Source: Flavobacteriaceae bacterium (GTDB taxonomy: Bacteria; Bacteroidota; Bacteroidia; Flavobacteriales; Flavobacteriaceae). Taken from it: a stretch of DNA of 64,000 nt. Below are positions 9,037 to 17,778 of this stretch, one piece after another; within the stretch, counting starts at the first letter, position 1, and the number at the start of each line of letters is the position of its first letter. The translations under genes and the position numbers were made by a program. The notes under the pieces were generated by a model, which did no database searches, was not told where the DNA came from, and saw only the letters and a list, made by a program, of their open reading frames with translations. The stretch is from positions 1-64,000 of the forward strand of contig JAKMDI010000005.1 in NCBI GenBank assembly GCA_022428005.1. The letters are read 5' to 3'.

Positions 9037-9996
9037 TTAAAACACACTGGCTTTAAGTTGTAACCCTAAATCTTCTTCCCAGCCCATCATGAGATTTAAG
9101 TTCTGAATGGCTTGTCCCGAAGCTCCTTTCAAAAGATTATCGATCACGGAGGTCACCAACAATTGATCCTCATATTGATGTAAATGCAAAGCGCAGTGAT
9201 TGGTATTTACCACTTGTTTGAGGGTGAGCTCTTTGTCCGATACGTGTGTAAAAGGATGACTATTATAAAAATCCTTGTACATCGCTTCTGCATCTTTTAG
9301 GCTGCCGTCGAAGGGGGTGTAACAACTCGCAAAAATACCCCTTGTGAAATTCCCCCTCTGAGGTAAGAAATACAGTTTGGGGTTCCCCAATGTTTCTTCA
9401 ATTTCACCCAAATGTTGATGGGTAAAAGGCTTGTACCAAGAAAAGTTATTGTTTCTCCAGCTAAAATGACCTGTAGAACTCAATCCCACCCCAGCACCGG
9501 TACTTCCAGTGGTAGCGTTGACGTGGATGGGCGCAGTAATTTTTCCATTTTTTGCCAAAGGCAAAAGGGCCAACTGTATGGCCGTTGCAAAACAGCCCGG
9601 GTTGGCAATGGCATTGGCATTTTCTATTTCCTCCTTTTGATTTTCAGGAAGCCCATAAACAAAATTATATTTTTGGTACTGCGCGTCAGCACTCAGTCGA
9701 AAGTCATTGCTCAAGTCTATGAGAATTGTTTTCTCAGAGAATTGATTTTGATCCAAAAAAGTTACGGATTTGCCATGCCCTACACACAAAAAAACAACGT
9801 CTACTTCCGGATTGATGTCTGAAGTGAAATTGGGAGCTTCAGCTCCTAATAAATCGGCGTGGGTGTGGTGCAAGGGAGTTCCAGGTCGGGTAGTGCTGTA
9901 CACAAAATCCAGTGCTAAGGCAGGGTGATGTAGTACCAACCTTATCAATTCGCCTCCGGTATATCCCGATCCACCTATGATGCCTACTTTTTTCAT
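9037..9996 (-). CDS. argC: N-acyl-gamma-glutamyl-phosphate reductase
   Basis: A 319-residue dehydrogenase that reduces N-acylglutamyl phosphate to the semialdehyde with NADPH. The N-terminal GIIGGSGYTGGELIRL is the nucleotide site, ANPGCFATA holds the catalytic cysteine, and TTGSTGAGVGLS and HQHLGEIEETLG follow the family pattern. The start overlaps the end of argG by 4 bp. The length is normal for the bacterial short type. Confidence 0.95.
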   Translation of the reverse strand: MKKVGIIGGSGYTGGELIRLVLHHPALALDFVYSTTRPGTPLHHTHADLLGAEAPNFTSDINPEVDVVFLCVGHGKSVTFLDQNQFSEKTILIDLSNDFRLSADAQYQKYNFVYGLPENQKEEIENANAIANPGCFATAIQLALLPLAKNGKITAPIHVNATTGSTGAGVGLSSTGHFSWRNNNFSWYKPFTHQHLGEIEETLGNPKLYFLPQRGNFTRGIFASCYTPFDGSLKDAEAMYKDFYNSHPFTHVSDKELTLKQVVNTNHCALHLHQYEDQLLVTSVIDNLLKGASGQAIQNLNLMMGWEEDLGLQLKASVF

Positions 9997-11183
9997 TGTT
10001 TTTTATTTACGAATTGGTAAATTTTATTCTGATTGGACAACAGCTTTATAAAGCCTTTTGCATCTTCTGCAGTCCAGCCTTTATTTAGCTCACCATAGCT
10101 ACCAAAGGCAGCGTTCATCAGATCGTGTTCTGATTCAATTCCATTGAGTTCAAATCGGTAGGGATGTAGGCTTATAAACACGGTTCCACTTACTGTTTCT
10201 TGACTGCTGAGAAGAAAGGCTTCCAAATCTCTTAAAACAGGATCTAGATATTGCCCCTCGTGAAGCAGCATGCCATAGAAATTACCCAGCTGTTCTTTTT
10301 GAAACTGTTGCCATTTACTCAAGGTGTGTTTTTCCAGTAGGTGGTGCGCCTTGATGATCAAAAGCGGGGCAGCAGCCTCAAAACCAACCCTTCCTTTTAT
10401 ACCTATTATGGTATCGCCAACATGAATGTCCCTTCCGATACCATATTTTTTTACTTGCGCTTGCAGTTTATTGATGTTATTGACTGGCTCGTCGATGATA
10501 CCATTGATACCTGTCAATTCACCTTTGTTAAATTGGAGGCTTATTTGCGCTGGTGATTCCTCTTCCACTTGGGAGGGATAGGCAGATTCGGGGAGACTGT
10601 CTTTGGAAGTAAGTGTCTCTTTTCCACCTACACTGGTTCCCCATAAACCCTGGTTAATAGAGTATTGTGCTTTTTCCCATGACAGATCCACACCGTTCTC
10701 TTTCAAGTATTCAATTTCTTCAGCCCGAGATAATTGCTGGTCTCGGATGGGAGTGATGATCTCAATTTCGGGCGCCATTACTTGAAAAATCAAATCGAAC
10801 CTAACCTGATCATTGCCCGCTCCGGTACTCCCGTGTGCGATGGCGCCAGCTCCGATTTCCTTAGCATAGGCTACAATTTCCATGGCTTGAATAATTCTTT
10901 CAGCACTCACAGAGAGGGGGTAAGTATTGTTTTTTAATACATTACCAAATACCAAATATTTAACAACTTTATCGTAAAAAGTGTCCAGCGCATCCACCGA
11001 CTTATAGGTGTGCGCCCCCATCTGAAGTGCTTTGGCTTTCATCTCTGCGATTCCAGCATTGTCGAACCCCCCGGTGTTAATACTGATGGCATGTACCTCG
11101 TAGCCTTTTTTGGACAGCTTCATCAAGCAATAGGAGGTGTCCAAACCGCCACTGTAGGCCAATACTAATTTATTATTTTTCAT
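9993..11183 (-). CDS. argG: Argininosuccinate synthase
   Basis: Joins citrulline and aspartate with ATP to give argininosuccinate. This 396-residue protein has the PP-loop AYSGGLDTSY (residues 9-18) and the conserved HGSTGAGNDQVRFD stretch. Its best match to memory is the Bacteroidota form of ArgG, whose C-terminal half differs from that of E. coli. It is the second enzyme gene of the operon, starting 17 bp after the GNAT gene stop. It acts after deacylation, so its substrate is free citrulline whichever acyl route is used. Confidence 0.93.
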   Translation of the reverse strand: MKNNKLVLAYSGGLDTSYCLMKLSKKGYEVHAISINTGGFDNAGIAEMKAKALQMGAHTYKSVDALDTFYDKVVKYLVFGNVLKNNTYPLSVSAERIIQAMEIVAYAKEIGAGAIAHGSTGAGNDQVRFDLIFQVMAPEIEIITPIRDQQLSRAEEIEYLKENGVDLSWEKAQYSINQGLWGTSVGGKETLTSKDSLPESAYPSQVEEESPAQISLQFNKGELTGINGIIDEPVNNINKLQAQVKKYGIGRDIHVGDTIIGIKGRVGFEAAAPLLIIKAHHLLEKHTLSKWQQFQKEQLGNFYGMLLHEGQYLDPVLRDLEAFLLSSQETVSGTVFISLHPYRFELNGIESEHDLMNAAFGSYGELNKGWTAEDAKGFIKLLSNQNKIYQFVNKKQ

Positions 11184-11200
11184 TTTATTATTTTATAAAT

Positions 11201-11728
11201 TTACGATTCTTTGGGGTCATGTAACATTCCAGTGCAAAGACACATACTTCTCTCTGTTCGGGTCAGTACATCATAGTTTTTACAAGTCTGACAACCTTTC
11301 CAAAACTCAGGATCGTTGGTCAACTCAGAAAAAGGTACGGGTTTGTAACCTAGTTCAAAATTAATTTTCATCACGGCCTTTCCTGTGGTAATTCCAAATA
11401 TTTTAGCATCGGGAAATTTTTCCAAGGAGAGGTCAAATACTTTTTGTTTGATTTCTTTTGCGAGTCCTTTGCCCCTGTGTTCTGGGGAAACAATAAGACC
11501 CGAATGGGCAACATATTTTCCATGTCCCCATACCTCGATATAACAAAAGCCAGCAAATTCATTGTTTTCTATTGCTATCACTGCATTACCGACTTCCATT
11601 TTTTTACTGATGTATTCAGGACTTCTTCGGGCAATACCTGTACCGCGCATCTTGGCGGATTCGCCTATGCAAGCACTGATGGCCTGAGCGTAAATAACAT
11701 GTTTAGAATTGGCAATAATCAAGTCCAT
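11201..11728 (-). CDS. GNAT-family N-acyltransferase at the head of the arginine operon; candidate glutamate N-acyltransferase
   Basis: A 175-residue GNAT protein from the ATG at 11728 (a TTG at 11737 would add three residues). The acyl-CoA pyrophosphate loop is visible as VSPEHRGKGLA. The C-terminal tail is unusual: it holds four Cys in two pairs, CQTC and CLC, about 18 residues apart, which could bind a metal or form disulfides. No argA or argJ is present in the operon, and the first step, N-acylation of glutamate, is otherwise missing. This gene is therefore the inferred source of N-succinyl- or N-acetylglutamate. Family call is sure; the substrate comes only from context. It begins 45 bp after the attenuator's U-tract. 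Confidence 0.8.
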   Translation of the reverse strand: MDLIIANSKHVIYAQAISACIGESAKMRGTGIARRSPEYISKKMEVGNAVIAIENNEFAGFCYIEVWGHGKYVAHSGLIVSPEHRGKGLAKEIKQKVFDLSLEKFPDAKIFGITTGKAVMKINFELGYKPVPFSELTNDPEFWKGCQTCKNYDVLTRTERSMCLCTGMLHDPKES

Positions 11729-11772
11729 TATTGACAAGGTTTTATTTTATTGAAAAATGAGGTTGGTAGATC

Positions 11773-11802
11773 AAAAAAGGAGACTGGACGCACCGAAGTC
11801 TC
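11773..11802 (-). terminator. Rho-independent terminator in the arginine operon leader (attenuator)
   Basis: On the minus strand GAGACT (11802-11797), an 11-nt loop and AGTCTC (11785-11780) form a perfect 6-bp stem. It is followed by C and six T residues (11778-11773). It lies downstream of the Arg-rich leader peptide stop and 45 bp before the GNAT start codon, where it would stop transcription before the structural genes. Alternative pairing for an antiterminator is not obvious by eye; UCUC/GAGA just upstream is only 4 bp. Confidence 0.7.
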
Positions 11803-11821
11803 AAACAGAGAAATGTACCCG

Positions 11822-11899
11822 CTAGGGGCGGCGTGGACGTGATGGAGCCGGGCGATATGCGGTGGCGCTCCCAAGAATATATGTCGTTGCATCTTTCAT
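11822..11899 (-). CDS. argL: Putative arginine leader peptide (25 aa)
   Basis: A short frame starting ATG at 11899 and ending TAG at 11824-11822. The peptide ends RPAPSRPRRP: four Arg codons (CGC, CGT, CGC, CGC) in the last ten codons, just before a terminator hairpin and the arginine biosynthesis genes. This is the textbook arrangement of ribosome-mediated attenuation, where lack of charged tRNA-Arg stalls the ribosome. The stretch is GC-rich compared with its AT-rich neighbours. The ATG follows a predicted -7 box by only 8 nt, so the message may be nearly leaderless. The gene symbol is descriptive. A competing 54-codon frame overlaps it (see findings). Confidence 0.6.
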   Translation of the reverse strand: MKDATTYILGSATAYRPAPSRPRRP

Positions 11900-11907
11900 T
11901 TGAAATG

Positions 11908-11940
11908 CAAATATCTGAATTTTATTTTTTTTAGACAAAA
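11908..11940 (-). promoter_or_regulatory. Predicted arginine operon promoter
   Basis: Reading the minus strand, TTTTG (11940-11936), a 20-bp spacer and GATATTTG (11915-11908) fit TTG/TAnnTTTG with one mismatch in the -7 box. Transcription would start about 11900-11903, directly at the leader peptide ATG. Confidence 0.45.
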
Positions 11941-11970
11941 TTTGTATGACACTTCTGTTACCAACCGCTA

Positions 11971-11999
11971 TTGGACTACTCCTAAAATCCTTAATTTTG
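11971..11999 (+). promoter_or_regulatory. Predicted tilS promoter adjoining its start codon
   Basis: TTG (11971-11973), an 18-bp spacer and TAATTTTG (11992-11999) fit the Bacteroidota consensus exactly. The last G is 3 nt from the ATG at 12003, which would give a leaderless or near-leaderless mRNA. Confidence 0.45.
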
Positions 12000-12002
12000 C
12001 TT

Positions 12003-13310
12003 ATGTTTCAAAAGTTTCAAAAGCATTTGTCGGTGAACTTCCCTGAGCTTATGGGTAAATCAGTTTTGCTGGCCATTAGCGGTGGTATTGACAGTTGTGT
12101 GTTGTTAAACCTATGCTTGAGAGCGGGATTGAAACCAGCGCTTGCCCATTCAAATTTTCAATTGAGGGGCGACACCAGCGACCAGGATGCTGGGTGGATA
12201 AAAAACCTGGCCCAAGTGCATGACCTTCGATGCCACATCAAAACGTTTGAAACAGAAGCCTATGCAGAAGAGAATAAAATATCTATCCAAATGGCAGCGA
12301 GAGAATTGAGGTACTGTTGGTTTTCGGAGCTTTCAGAAGATTATGGTTACGACCATATATTGGTGGGCCACCATGGGGACGACTCCTTAGAGACTTTTAT
12401 GATTAATAGTATGCGGGGTTCTGGACTAAAAGGTTTGTTGGGAATTCCTGAGGAAATAGGAAAAATCCTACGTCCTCTATTGCCTTTTAACAGGAATGAA
12501 ATTCAAAAATACGCTGATGAAAACAGCATTCAATGGAGGGAGGATAGTTCCAATGCGAAAACCGACTATTTGAGAAATGCACTGCGCCACGAAGTCATTC
12601 CTTTGTGGAAAAAACAGGGTCGGAGTTTTGATGAAAACTTTAAGAAAACACTCTATTATCTCGGTTTGGCGCAGGATTTATTGGACAACTTAGTAGTGGA
12701 TTTCAAACGTAAAAATTTTATTTCCTCAGCCAATGGAATTAAAATAACTAACTCCTCCCTTTTGGAGCTCAAGGCTTTAGACTATTACTTACACTCACTT
12801 TTTGCTCCCTATGGCTTTAATAATATTACCGATCTTCATCAGTTGATGCAGGCACAAAGTGGGAAGCAGCTTTTTTCTAAAACCCACCGTTTGGTAAAAG
12901 ACAGGGATTGTTTTCTCTTGACAGAAAACATCTCTAAGGATGATAAAACCCATGTGATCAATGCTGATTTTAACAAAATAGATCATCCAATCCCCCTTAT
13001 TTTTAGCAATGAGAAAACCGTATTAGACAAGGGGCCTAAAAAGTTGTTTTTAGATAAATCCAAGTTAAAATTTCCCCTTTACATAAGGAAATGGAAGCAA
13101 AGTGATTATTTTTATCCTTATGGCATGGATGGAAAAAAGAAGTTGAGTAAATATTTTAAAGACGAAAAATTTTCTCTTTTGGAAAAAGAATCCCAATGGC
13201 TGTTGTGTTCCAGCGATGATGTGGTATGGGTAATCGGCAAACGAGCTGACGCACGATTTTTGGCAGATGCCAAATCGGATAACATATGGTTAATTAAATT
13301 GAATGATTAA
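12003..13310 (+). CDS. tilS: tRNA(Ile)-lysidine synthase
   Basis: ATP-dependent enzyme that converts C34 of tRNA-Ile(CAU) to lysidine, an essential modification for reading AUA. From the ATG at 12003 it has 435 residues, with the PP-loop AISGGIDSCVLL near residue 25 and a C-terminal TilS substrate domain (segment IRKWKQSDYFYPYGM). An upstream ATG at 11946 would add 19 residues, but a TAATTTTG promoter box (11992-11999) lies inside that extension and family members begin near MFQKF, so 12003 is preferred. Its last 8 bp overlap dsbD. Confidence 0.93.
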   Translation: MFQKFQKHLSVNFPELMGKSVLLAISGGIDSCVLLNLCLRAGLKPALAHSNFQLRGDTSDQDAGWIKNLAQVHDLRCHIKTFETEAYAEENKISIQMAARELRYCWFSELSEDYGYDHILVGHHGDDSLETFMINSMRGSGLKGLLGIPEEIGKILRPLLPFNRNEIQKYADENSIQWREDSSNAKTDYLRNALRHEVIPLWKKQGRSFDENFKKTLYYLGLAQDLLDNLVVDFKRKNFISSANGIKITNSSLLELKALDYYLHSLFAPYGFNNITDLHQLMQAQSGKQLFSKTHRLVKDRDCFLLTENISKDDKTHVINADFNKIDHPIPLIFSNEKTVLDKGPKKLFLDKSKLKFPLYIRKWKQSDYFYPYGMDGKKKLSKYFKDEKFSLLEKESQWLLCSSDDVVWVIGKRADARFLADAKSDNIWLIKLND

Positions 13311-15285
13311 AAAATTAATTTTTCTATTCTTTTTTGGTTTGTTGTTTCTACAAGCTCAGGAACCGGTGACTTGGTCAACCGATTTTCAGAAGATTTCTGA
13401 TACTGAATACCTTTTGATGTTTAAAGCAGACATCATCGATAAATGGCATTTGTATTCCCAGGACCTTCCCAAGGACGGACCTTTGCCTACAGAATTTATT
13501 TTTGAGGGCATTCAAGACCGCTATGCGCTATTGGGAAAAGTCGAACAAAGTGCTGTGGTCTCTGCCTATGACCCCATTTTTGATATGGACTTATCCTGGT
13601 TTGATGGGACGGCCACCTTCCAGCAGAAAATTCGCTTGCTGCAGCCAGATTTGGGTATAATAAAGGGGGAGATCAGTTATCAGGCTTGCGATGACAAGCT
13701 CTGTATTTTTAGAAATGAACCCTTTCAGTTTGTTTTAGATCCGAGCCAGCTTGTACTCGAAGAAAAAACAGTGGATCAAAGAAGCAGGGCGCAATCAGAA
13801 GCCTTAAACTTACCTATTAAGAACAAGGAACTACTGAAAAAAATTACGGAGGAAAAAGAAGGAAACCCCTTTTTGAATTTGTTTTTATTAGGTTTTATTG
13901 GAGGGCTGGTGGCTTTGTTAACCCCTTGTGTTTTTCCGATGATTCCGCTCACAGTTTCCTTTTTTCTAAAGCAGAGTGGAAGTAAAAGAAAAGGAGTCGG
14001 GAGGGCTTTGCTTTATGCCTTTTTTATTCTTTTAATCTATGTACTGTTAAGTCTGCCATTTCACTTTATTGATGCTTTAGATCCCCAGATTTTGAATACA
14101 CTGTCCACCAATATCATCATGAACCTCTTCTTTTTTGGAGTTTTTGTGTTTTTTGCTTTTTCTTTTTTTGGATATTTTGAATTAACACTGCCCAGCAATT
14201 GGGGGAACCGTTCTGACACCGCCGCTTCGGGGGGAGGAGTGCTGGGAATATTTTTTATGGCGCTCACCCTCGCGATCGTTTCATTTTCCTGTACAGGCCC
14301 TATTTTGGGATCCCTTCTTGCAGGTTCCCTTTCTTCTGATGGAGGAGCCACACAGCTTACGGTGGGAATGGCTGGTTTTGGTTTTGCCCTGGCTTTGCCC
14401 TTTGGACTATTGGCATTTTTTCCCAATGCGCTCAAATCTATTCCCAAGTCTGGGGGTTGGATGACAAAAGTAAAAGTGACCTTGGGTTTTTTAGAGTTGG
14501 CATTGGCCTTAAAATTCTTGTCTAATGCCGATTTGGTTGGCCATTGGGGAATACTAAAACGAGAGATTTTTATTGGGATATGGCTGTTGATCGCCCTGCT
14601 GCTTTTTGTCTATTTGATGGGATGGTTGCGTTTCCCACACGACATCAAAGGGGCGAAAATTTCCAAACTACAGCGCTTTTTTACCCTTTTGGTATTTGGA
14701 TTTATCATTTACCTTATTCCCGGTTTAGGTAAAGATCAAACAGGAAAACTGACCCATTTGAGCGGTTTTCCTCCCCCTGTTTTTTACAGTGTTTACCCCA
14801 CCGATTCCGATTGCCCCTTGGGATTGAATTGTTTTAAAGATTATGAGCAAGGCAGGGCCTATGCTGAGGCCAACGATAAACCCATTTTGTTAGACTTTAC
14901 GGGCTGGGCCTGTGTGAATTGCAGAAAAATGGAAGAAAATGTTTGGTCACAGGGGCAGGTATATCGTTTGTTGAATGAAGAATTTGTGATCATATCTCTG
15001 TATGTAGACGATCGGCAAAAACTCCCTGAGCGGGATCAGTTTGATTTTCAATACCCCAACGGTAGGGTCAAAACCATAGCAACGGTGGGAGAAAAATGGG
15101 CGACTTTTCAGCGAATCAACTTCAGCGCTGCATCCCAGCCTTTTTATGTGCTGATGTCTGCAGATGGAACCCTCCTCAACAGCCCCATACAATATACCGA
15201 TACCTCCACTTATCGGGCGTGGTTGGAATCAGGCTTAAAAAGTCATAAGGAAAATAAACAAGCCCCAAAGGGCTACGCTTTTTGA
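13303..15285 (+). CDS. dsbD: Thiol:disulfide interchange protein DsbD family
   Basis: A 660-residue membrane protein that carries electrons from cytoplasmic thioredoxin to periplasmic thiol proteins. The order is a signal peptide (residues 1-18, cut after QAQ), an N-terminal DsbD-alpha-like domain with its Cys pair in YQACDDKLC, a membrane core from about residue 190 to 475 with TPCVFPM and FSCTGPILG cysteines, and a C-terminal thioredoxin domain with CVNC in GWACVNCRKME. All three redox pairs are intact. It overlaps tilS by 8 bp, so the two are probably cotranscribed. Confidence 0.92.
   Translation: MIKKLIFLFFFGLLFLQAQEPVTWSTDFQKISDTEYLLMFKADIIDKWHLYSQDLPKDGPLPTEFIFEGIQDRYALLGKVEQSAVVSAYDPIFDMDLSWFDGTATFQQKIRLLQPDLGIIKGEISYQACDDKLCIFRNEPFQFVLDPSQLVLEEKTVDQRSRAQSEALNLPIKNKELLKKITEEKEGNPFLNLFLLGFIGGLVALLTPCVFPMIPLTVSFFLKQSGSKRKGVGRALLYAFFILLIYVLLSLPFHFIDALDPQILNTLSTNIIMNLFFFGVFVFFAFSFFGYFELTLPSNWGNRSDTAASGGGVLGIFFMALTLAIVSFSCTGPILGSLLAGSLSSDGGATQLTVGMAGFGFALALPFGLLAFFPNALKSIPKSGGWMTKVKVTLGFLELALALKFLSNADLVGHWGILKREIFIGIWLLIALLLFVYLMGWLRFPHDIKGAKISKLQRFFTLLVFGFIIYLIPGLGKDQTGKLTHLSGFPPPVFYSVYPTDSDCPLGLNCFKDYEQGRAYAEANDKPILLDFTGWACVNCRKMEENVWSQGQVYRLLNEEFVIISLYVDDRQKLPERDQFDFQYPNGRVKTIATVGEKWATFQRINFSAASQPFYVLMSADGTLLNSPIQYTDTSTYRAWLESGLKSHKENKQAPKGYAF
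15261..15281 (+). terminator. Weak terminator within the end of dsbD
   Basis: AGCCC, loop CAAA, GGGCT (15261-15274) followed by ACGCTTTTT. It lies in the last codons of dsbD, before the convergent creatininase-family gene. The U-run is short and offset, so the call is tentative. Confidence 0.35.
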
Positions 15286-15321
15286 GAAATTCCAAAAACT
15301 TTGATCTACTTAGCTTAACTT

Positions 15322-16083
15322 CTATTGATACAATTGGTCAATATTGGCTTTGCAGAGGTCTTGGATCAATTCACTTATTTTTTCAGTAACATCTTCAAAA
15401 AACATTTTGCCTTTTACAGCACTTGATTTTTTTGGGTTTCCCACCCCAGTATCTTCTGTCACCAGAGACCATTTTCGTTCTGTCCAGGCCCATTTTTCCT
15501 GAAATCCTTTAATGGTATTTTTCTTTTCTTTTCCCGAACCTGCCTCAGACAGTGGTAACACCAAATGGGGTTTGATGTGCATCATAATACTGGTTTCCAT
15601 CTCATCAGCGTGGTCACCATCTTCTTCAAAATATTTTGATTTATCCAAAGCTTGAAACCAATTACAGGAACTTAAAAACATTTTCGGAAAATTCAGTCCC
15701 AATTCTCGGAGTAAGGTTTTAAAATCGTTACCCCCATGGCTGTTGAGAATCAGGAATTTATGGATCCCTTGGCGGTTGAGGACGGTAAGAATATCCTTTA
15801 AAACCGCCAATTGGGTGGAGGGATTCATGTTGATGTCCAGATAGATGTCGGTTTGCCCTGTGTTGACGCCAAAAGGAATGGTGGGCAGCACGACTACTTT
15901 GGCTCCTTTTTCCCATGCTTTTTTACCAGCAACTTCCGCAATGGTGTCGGCCTCGTACACATCGGTACCATAGGGCAAATGATAATTGTGGGCTTCGGTT
16001 GCACCCCAAGGCAGTACAGCCAAATCAAACCTTTCCGTTTTTAGCGCCTTCCAGCTGCATTCTGATAATATATAGGGTCGCAT
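15322..16083 (-). CDS. Creatininase-family amidohydrolase
   Basis: A metal-dependent hydrolase of 253 residues. The creatininase/FAPy-deformylase fold is recognised from LPWGATEAHNYHLPYGTDVY near residue 25, FLILNSHGGND (about residues 110-120) and the acidic GDHADEMETSIMM stretch, which supply the metal ligands. Members act on creatinine, formamidopyrimidines or cofactor-precursor peptides; nothing here decides which. It stands alone between dsbD, which converges on it, and comM, which diverges from it. Confidence 0.85.
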   Translation of the reverse strand: MRPYILSECSWKALKTERFDLAVLPWGATEAHNYHLPYGTDVYEADTIAEVAGKKAWEKGAKVVVLPTIPFGVNTGQTDIYLDINMNPSTQLAVLKDILTVLNRQGIHKFLILNSHGGNDFKTLLRELGLNFPKMFLSSCNWFQALDKSKYFEEDGDHADEMETSIMMHIKPHLVLPLSEAGSGKEKKNTIKGFQEKWAWTERKWSLVTEDTGVGNPKKSSAVKGKMFFEDVTEKISELIQDLCKANIDQLYQ

Positions 16084-16209
16084 ATTCTACTAAATTAAGG
16101 CATTATTTCTTAACCCTTGAGAAATTTTATTTCAGTGACTGGACCAATAATGGGCAGTCATCGTTTTATTTAAATAATGGTTTTATTATATTGTTCAAAA
16201 TACCTACTT

Positions 16210-17745
16210 ATGCTCGTTTCAGTTTATGGCAGCGCCGTCTTTGGTGTGGATGCACAGAAAATCACCATTGAGGTCAACATTGACCAGGGAATAGGATATC
16301 ACTTGGTGGGATTACCCGACAACGCTGTTAGAGAGAGTAATTTTAGAATTGCCGCGGCATTAAAAAATACTGGCTATAAACTGCCGGGAAAAAAAATCAC
16401 ATTGAACATGGCTCCTGCTGATCTTCGTAAAGAAGGCTCTGCCTACGACCTTCCATTGACCATTGGGATTTTGACAGCATCGGGCCAGATCCAAGCGCCC
16501 GAAATTGACAAATATGTGATGATGGGAGAGCTGGCTTTGGACGGCGGAATTAGGCCCATTAAAGGTGCCCTGCCCATTGCCATCCAGGCCCTTAAAGACG
16601 GTTTTAAGGGAATTATTCTACCCAAGGAAAATGAACAGGAAGCCGCAATTGAAAAGGGTATAGATGTTTTTGGGATGGATTGTATCACCGATGTTGTTGC
16701 ACTTATGGAAGGAAAAGAAACTTTTTCCCCTACCCGTGTTGATACCCGAAAGGCATTTGAACAACAACTAAAATACCCGGAACACGATTTTTCTGATGTT
16801 AAAGGTCAGGAAACTATCAAACGCTGTATGGAAATTGCCGCAGCAGGAGGACACAATATCATTCTGATCGGTCCTCCTGGGGCAGGGAAGACAATGTTGG
16901 CCAAACGACTCCCTTCTATTTTACCTCCCATGACCTTGCAGGAAGCATTGGAGACCACAAAAATTCACTCTGTGATGGGCAAGATAAAAAGTAAGGGATT
17001 GATCGGTATTCGACCCTTTCGTTCCCCGCACCATACTATTTCTGATGTTGCCCTGGTGGGTGGGGGGCAATATCCCCAACCGGGTGAGATTTCAATGGCC
17101 CACAATGGGGTTCTTTTTTTAGATGAGCTCCCAGAGTTTAAAAGAACGGTGTTGGAAGTGATGCGCCAGCCCCTAGAGAACAGAGAGGTCACGATTTCAA
17201 GGGCCAAATTCACGGTGACCTACCCTGCTTCATTTATGCTGGTGGCCAGCATGAACCCCAGTCCCTCGGGTTATTTTAATGAGGGCAATGGCATGTCTTC
17301 GGTCACTCCATTTGAAATGCAGCGCTATTTGAGTAAGATATCTGGCCCCTTGTTGGATCGAATCGATTTGCACGTGGAGGTAGCCCCCGTTCCCTTTGAA
17401 AAGCTCTCGGACACCCGCCCCAGTGAATCCTCAGCAGCGATTCGCGATAGGGTAAAGACGGCTCGGGAAATTCAGACACGGAGATTTATAAACTCGAAAG
17501 CCGTTCATTACAACGCTCAGATGAGCAGCAGACAAATCAGGAAATATTGTCCCTTGGAACCCGATTCATTCCAATTGCTAAAATCTGCGATGGAACGCTT
17601 GTCCCTTTCTGCACGGGCCTATGATCGAATCTTGAAAGTATCGCGAACACTGGCGGACTTAGCCGGTCGAGAAAATATAACTTCAGATCATATTGCCGAA
17701 GCCATTCAATACCGCAGCTTAGACCGAGAGGGATGGTTGGGGTAG
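16210..17745 (+). CDS. comM: YifB/ComM-family AAA+ ATPase (Mg chelatase-like)
   Basis: From the ATG at 16210 this is a 511-residue protein. The N-terminal lon-protease-like ChlI domain begins [12 protein letters not shown], and the Walker A motif [15 protein letters not shown] and Walker B motif LFLDELPEF are clear, followed by the C-terminal Mg-chelatase subunit domain. ComM helicases promote branch migration during integration of incoming DNA in natural transformation; that function comes from other species. The alternative ATG at 16177 adds 11 residues not expected in the family. An inverted repeat right after the stop codon may end the transcript. Confidence 0.9.
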   Translation: MLVSVYGSAVFGVDAQKITIEVNIDQGIGYHLVGLPDNAVRESNFRIAAALKNTGYKLPGKKITLNMAPADLRKEGSAYDLPLTIGILTASGQIQAPEIDKYVMMGELALDGGIRPIKGALPIAIQALKDGFKGIILPKENEQEAAIEKGIDVFGMDCITDVVALMEGKETFSPTRVDTRKAFEQQLKYPEHDFSDVKGQETIKRCMEIAAAGGHNIILIGPPGAGKTMLAKRLPSILPPMTLQEALETTKIHSVMGKIKSKGLIGIRPFRSPHHTISDVALVGGGQYPQPGEISMAHNGVLFLDELPEFKRTVLEVMRQPLENREVTISRAKFTVTYPASFMLVASMNPSPSGYFNEGNGMSSVTPFEMQRYLSKISGPLLDRIDLHVEVAPVPFEKLSDTRPSESSAAIRDRVKTAREIQTRRFINSKAVHYNAQMSSRQIRKYCPLEPDSFQLLKSAMERLSLSARAYDRILKVSRTLADLAGRENITSDHIAEAIQYRSLDREGWLG

Positions 17746-17748
17746 TGA

Positions 17749-17778
17749 GAAGTTTATTTACTTTTCAAAATAAACTTC
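17749..17778. terminator. Bidirectional hairpin between comM and the nitroreductase
   Basis: A perfect 11-bp inverted repeat, GAAGTTTATTT (17749-17759) and AAATAAACTTC (17768-17778), with an 8-nt loop. It sits between convergent genes and forms the last codons of the nitroreductase gene. The arms are AT-rich with T-runs inside, so it could work in both directions. Confidence 0.5.
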
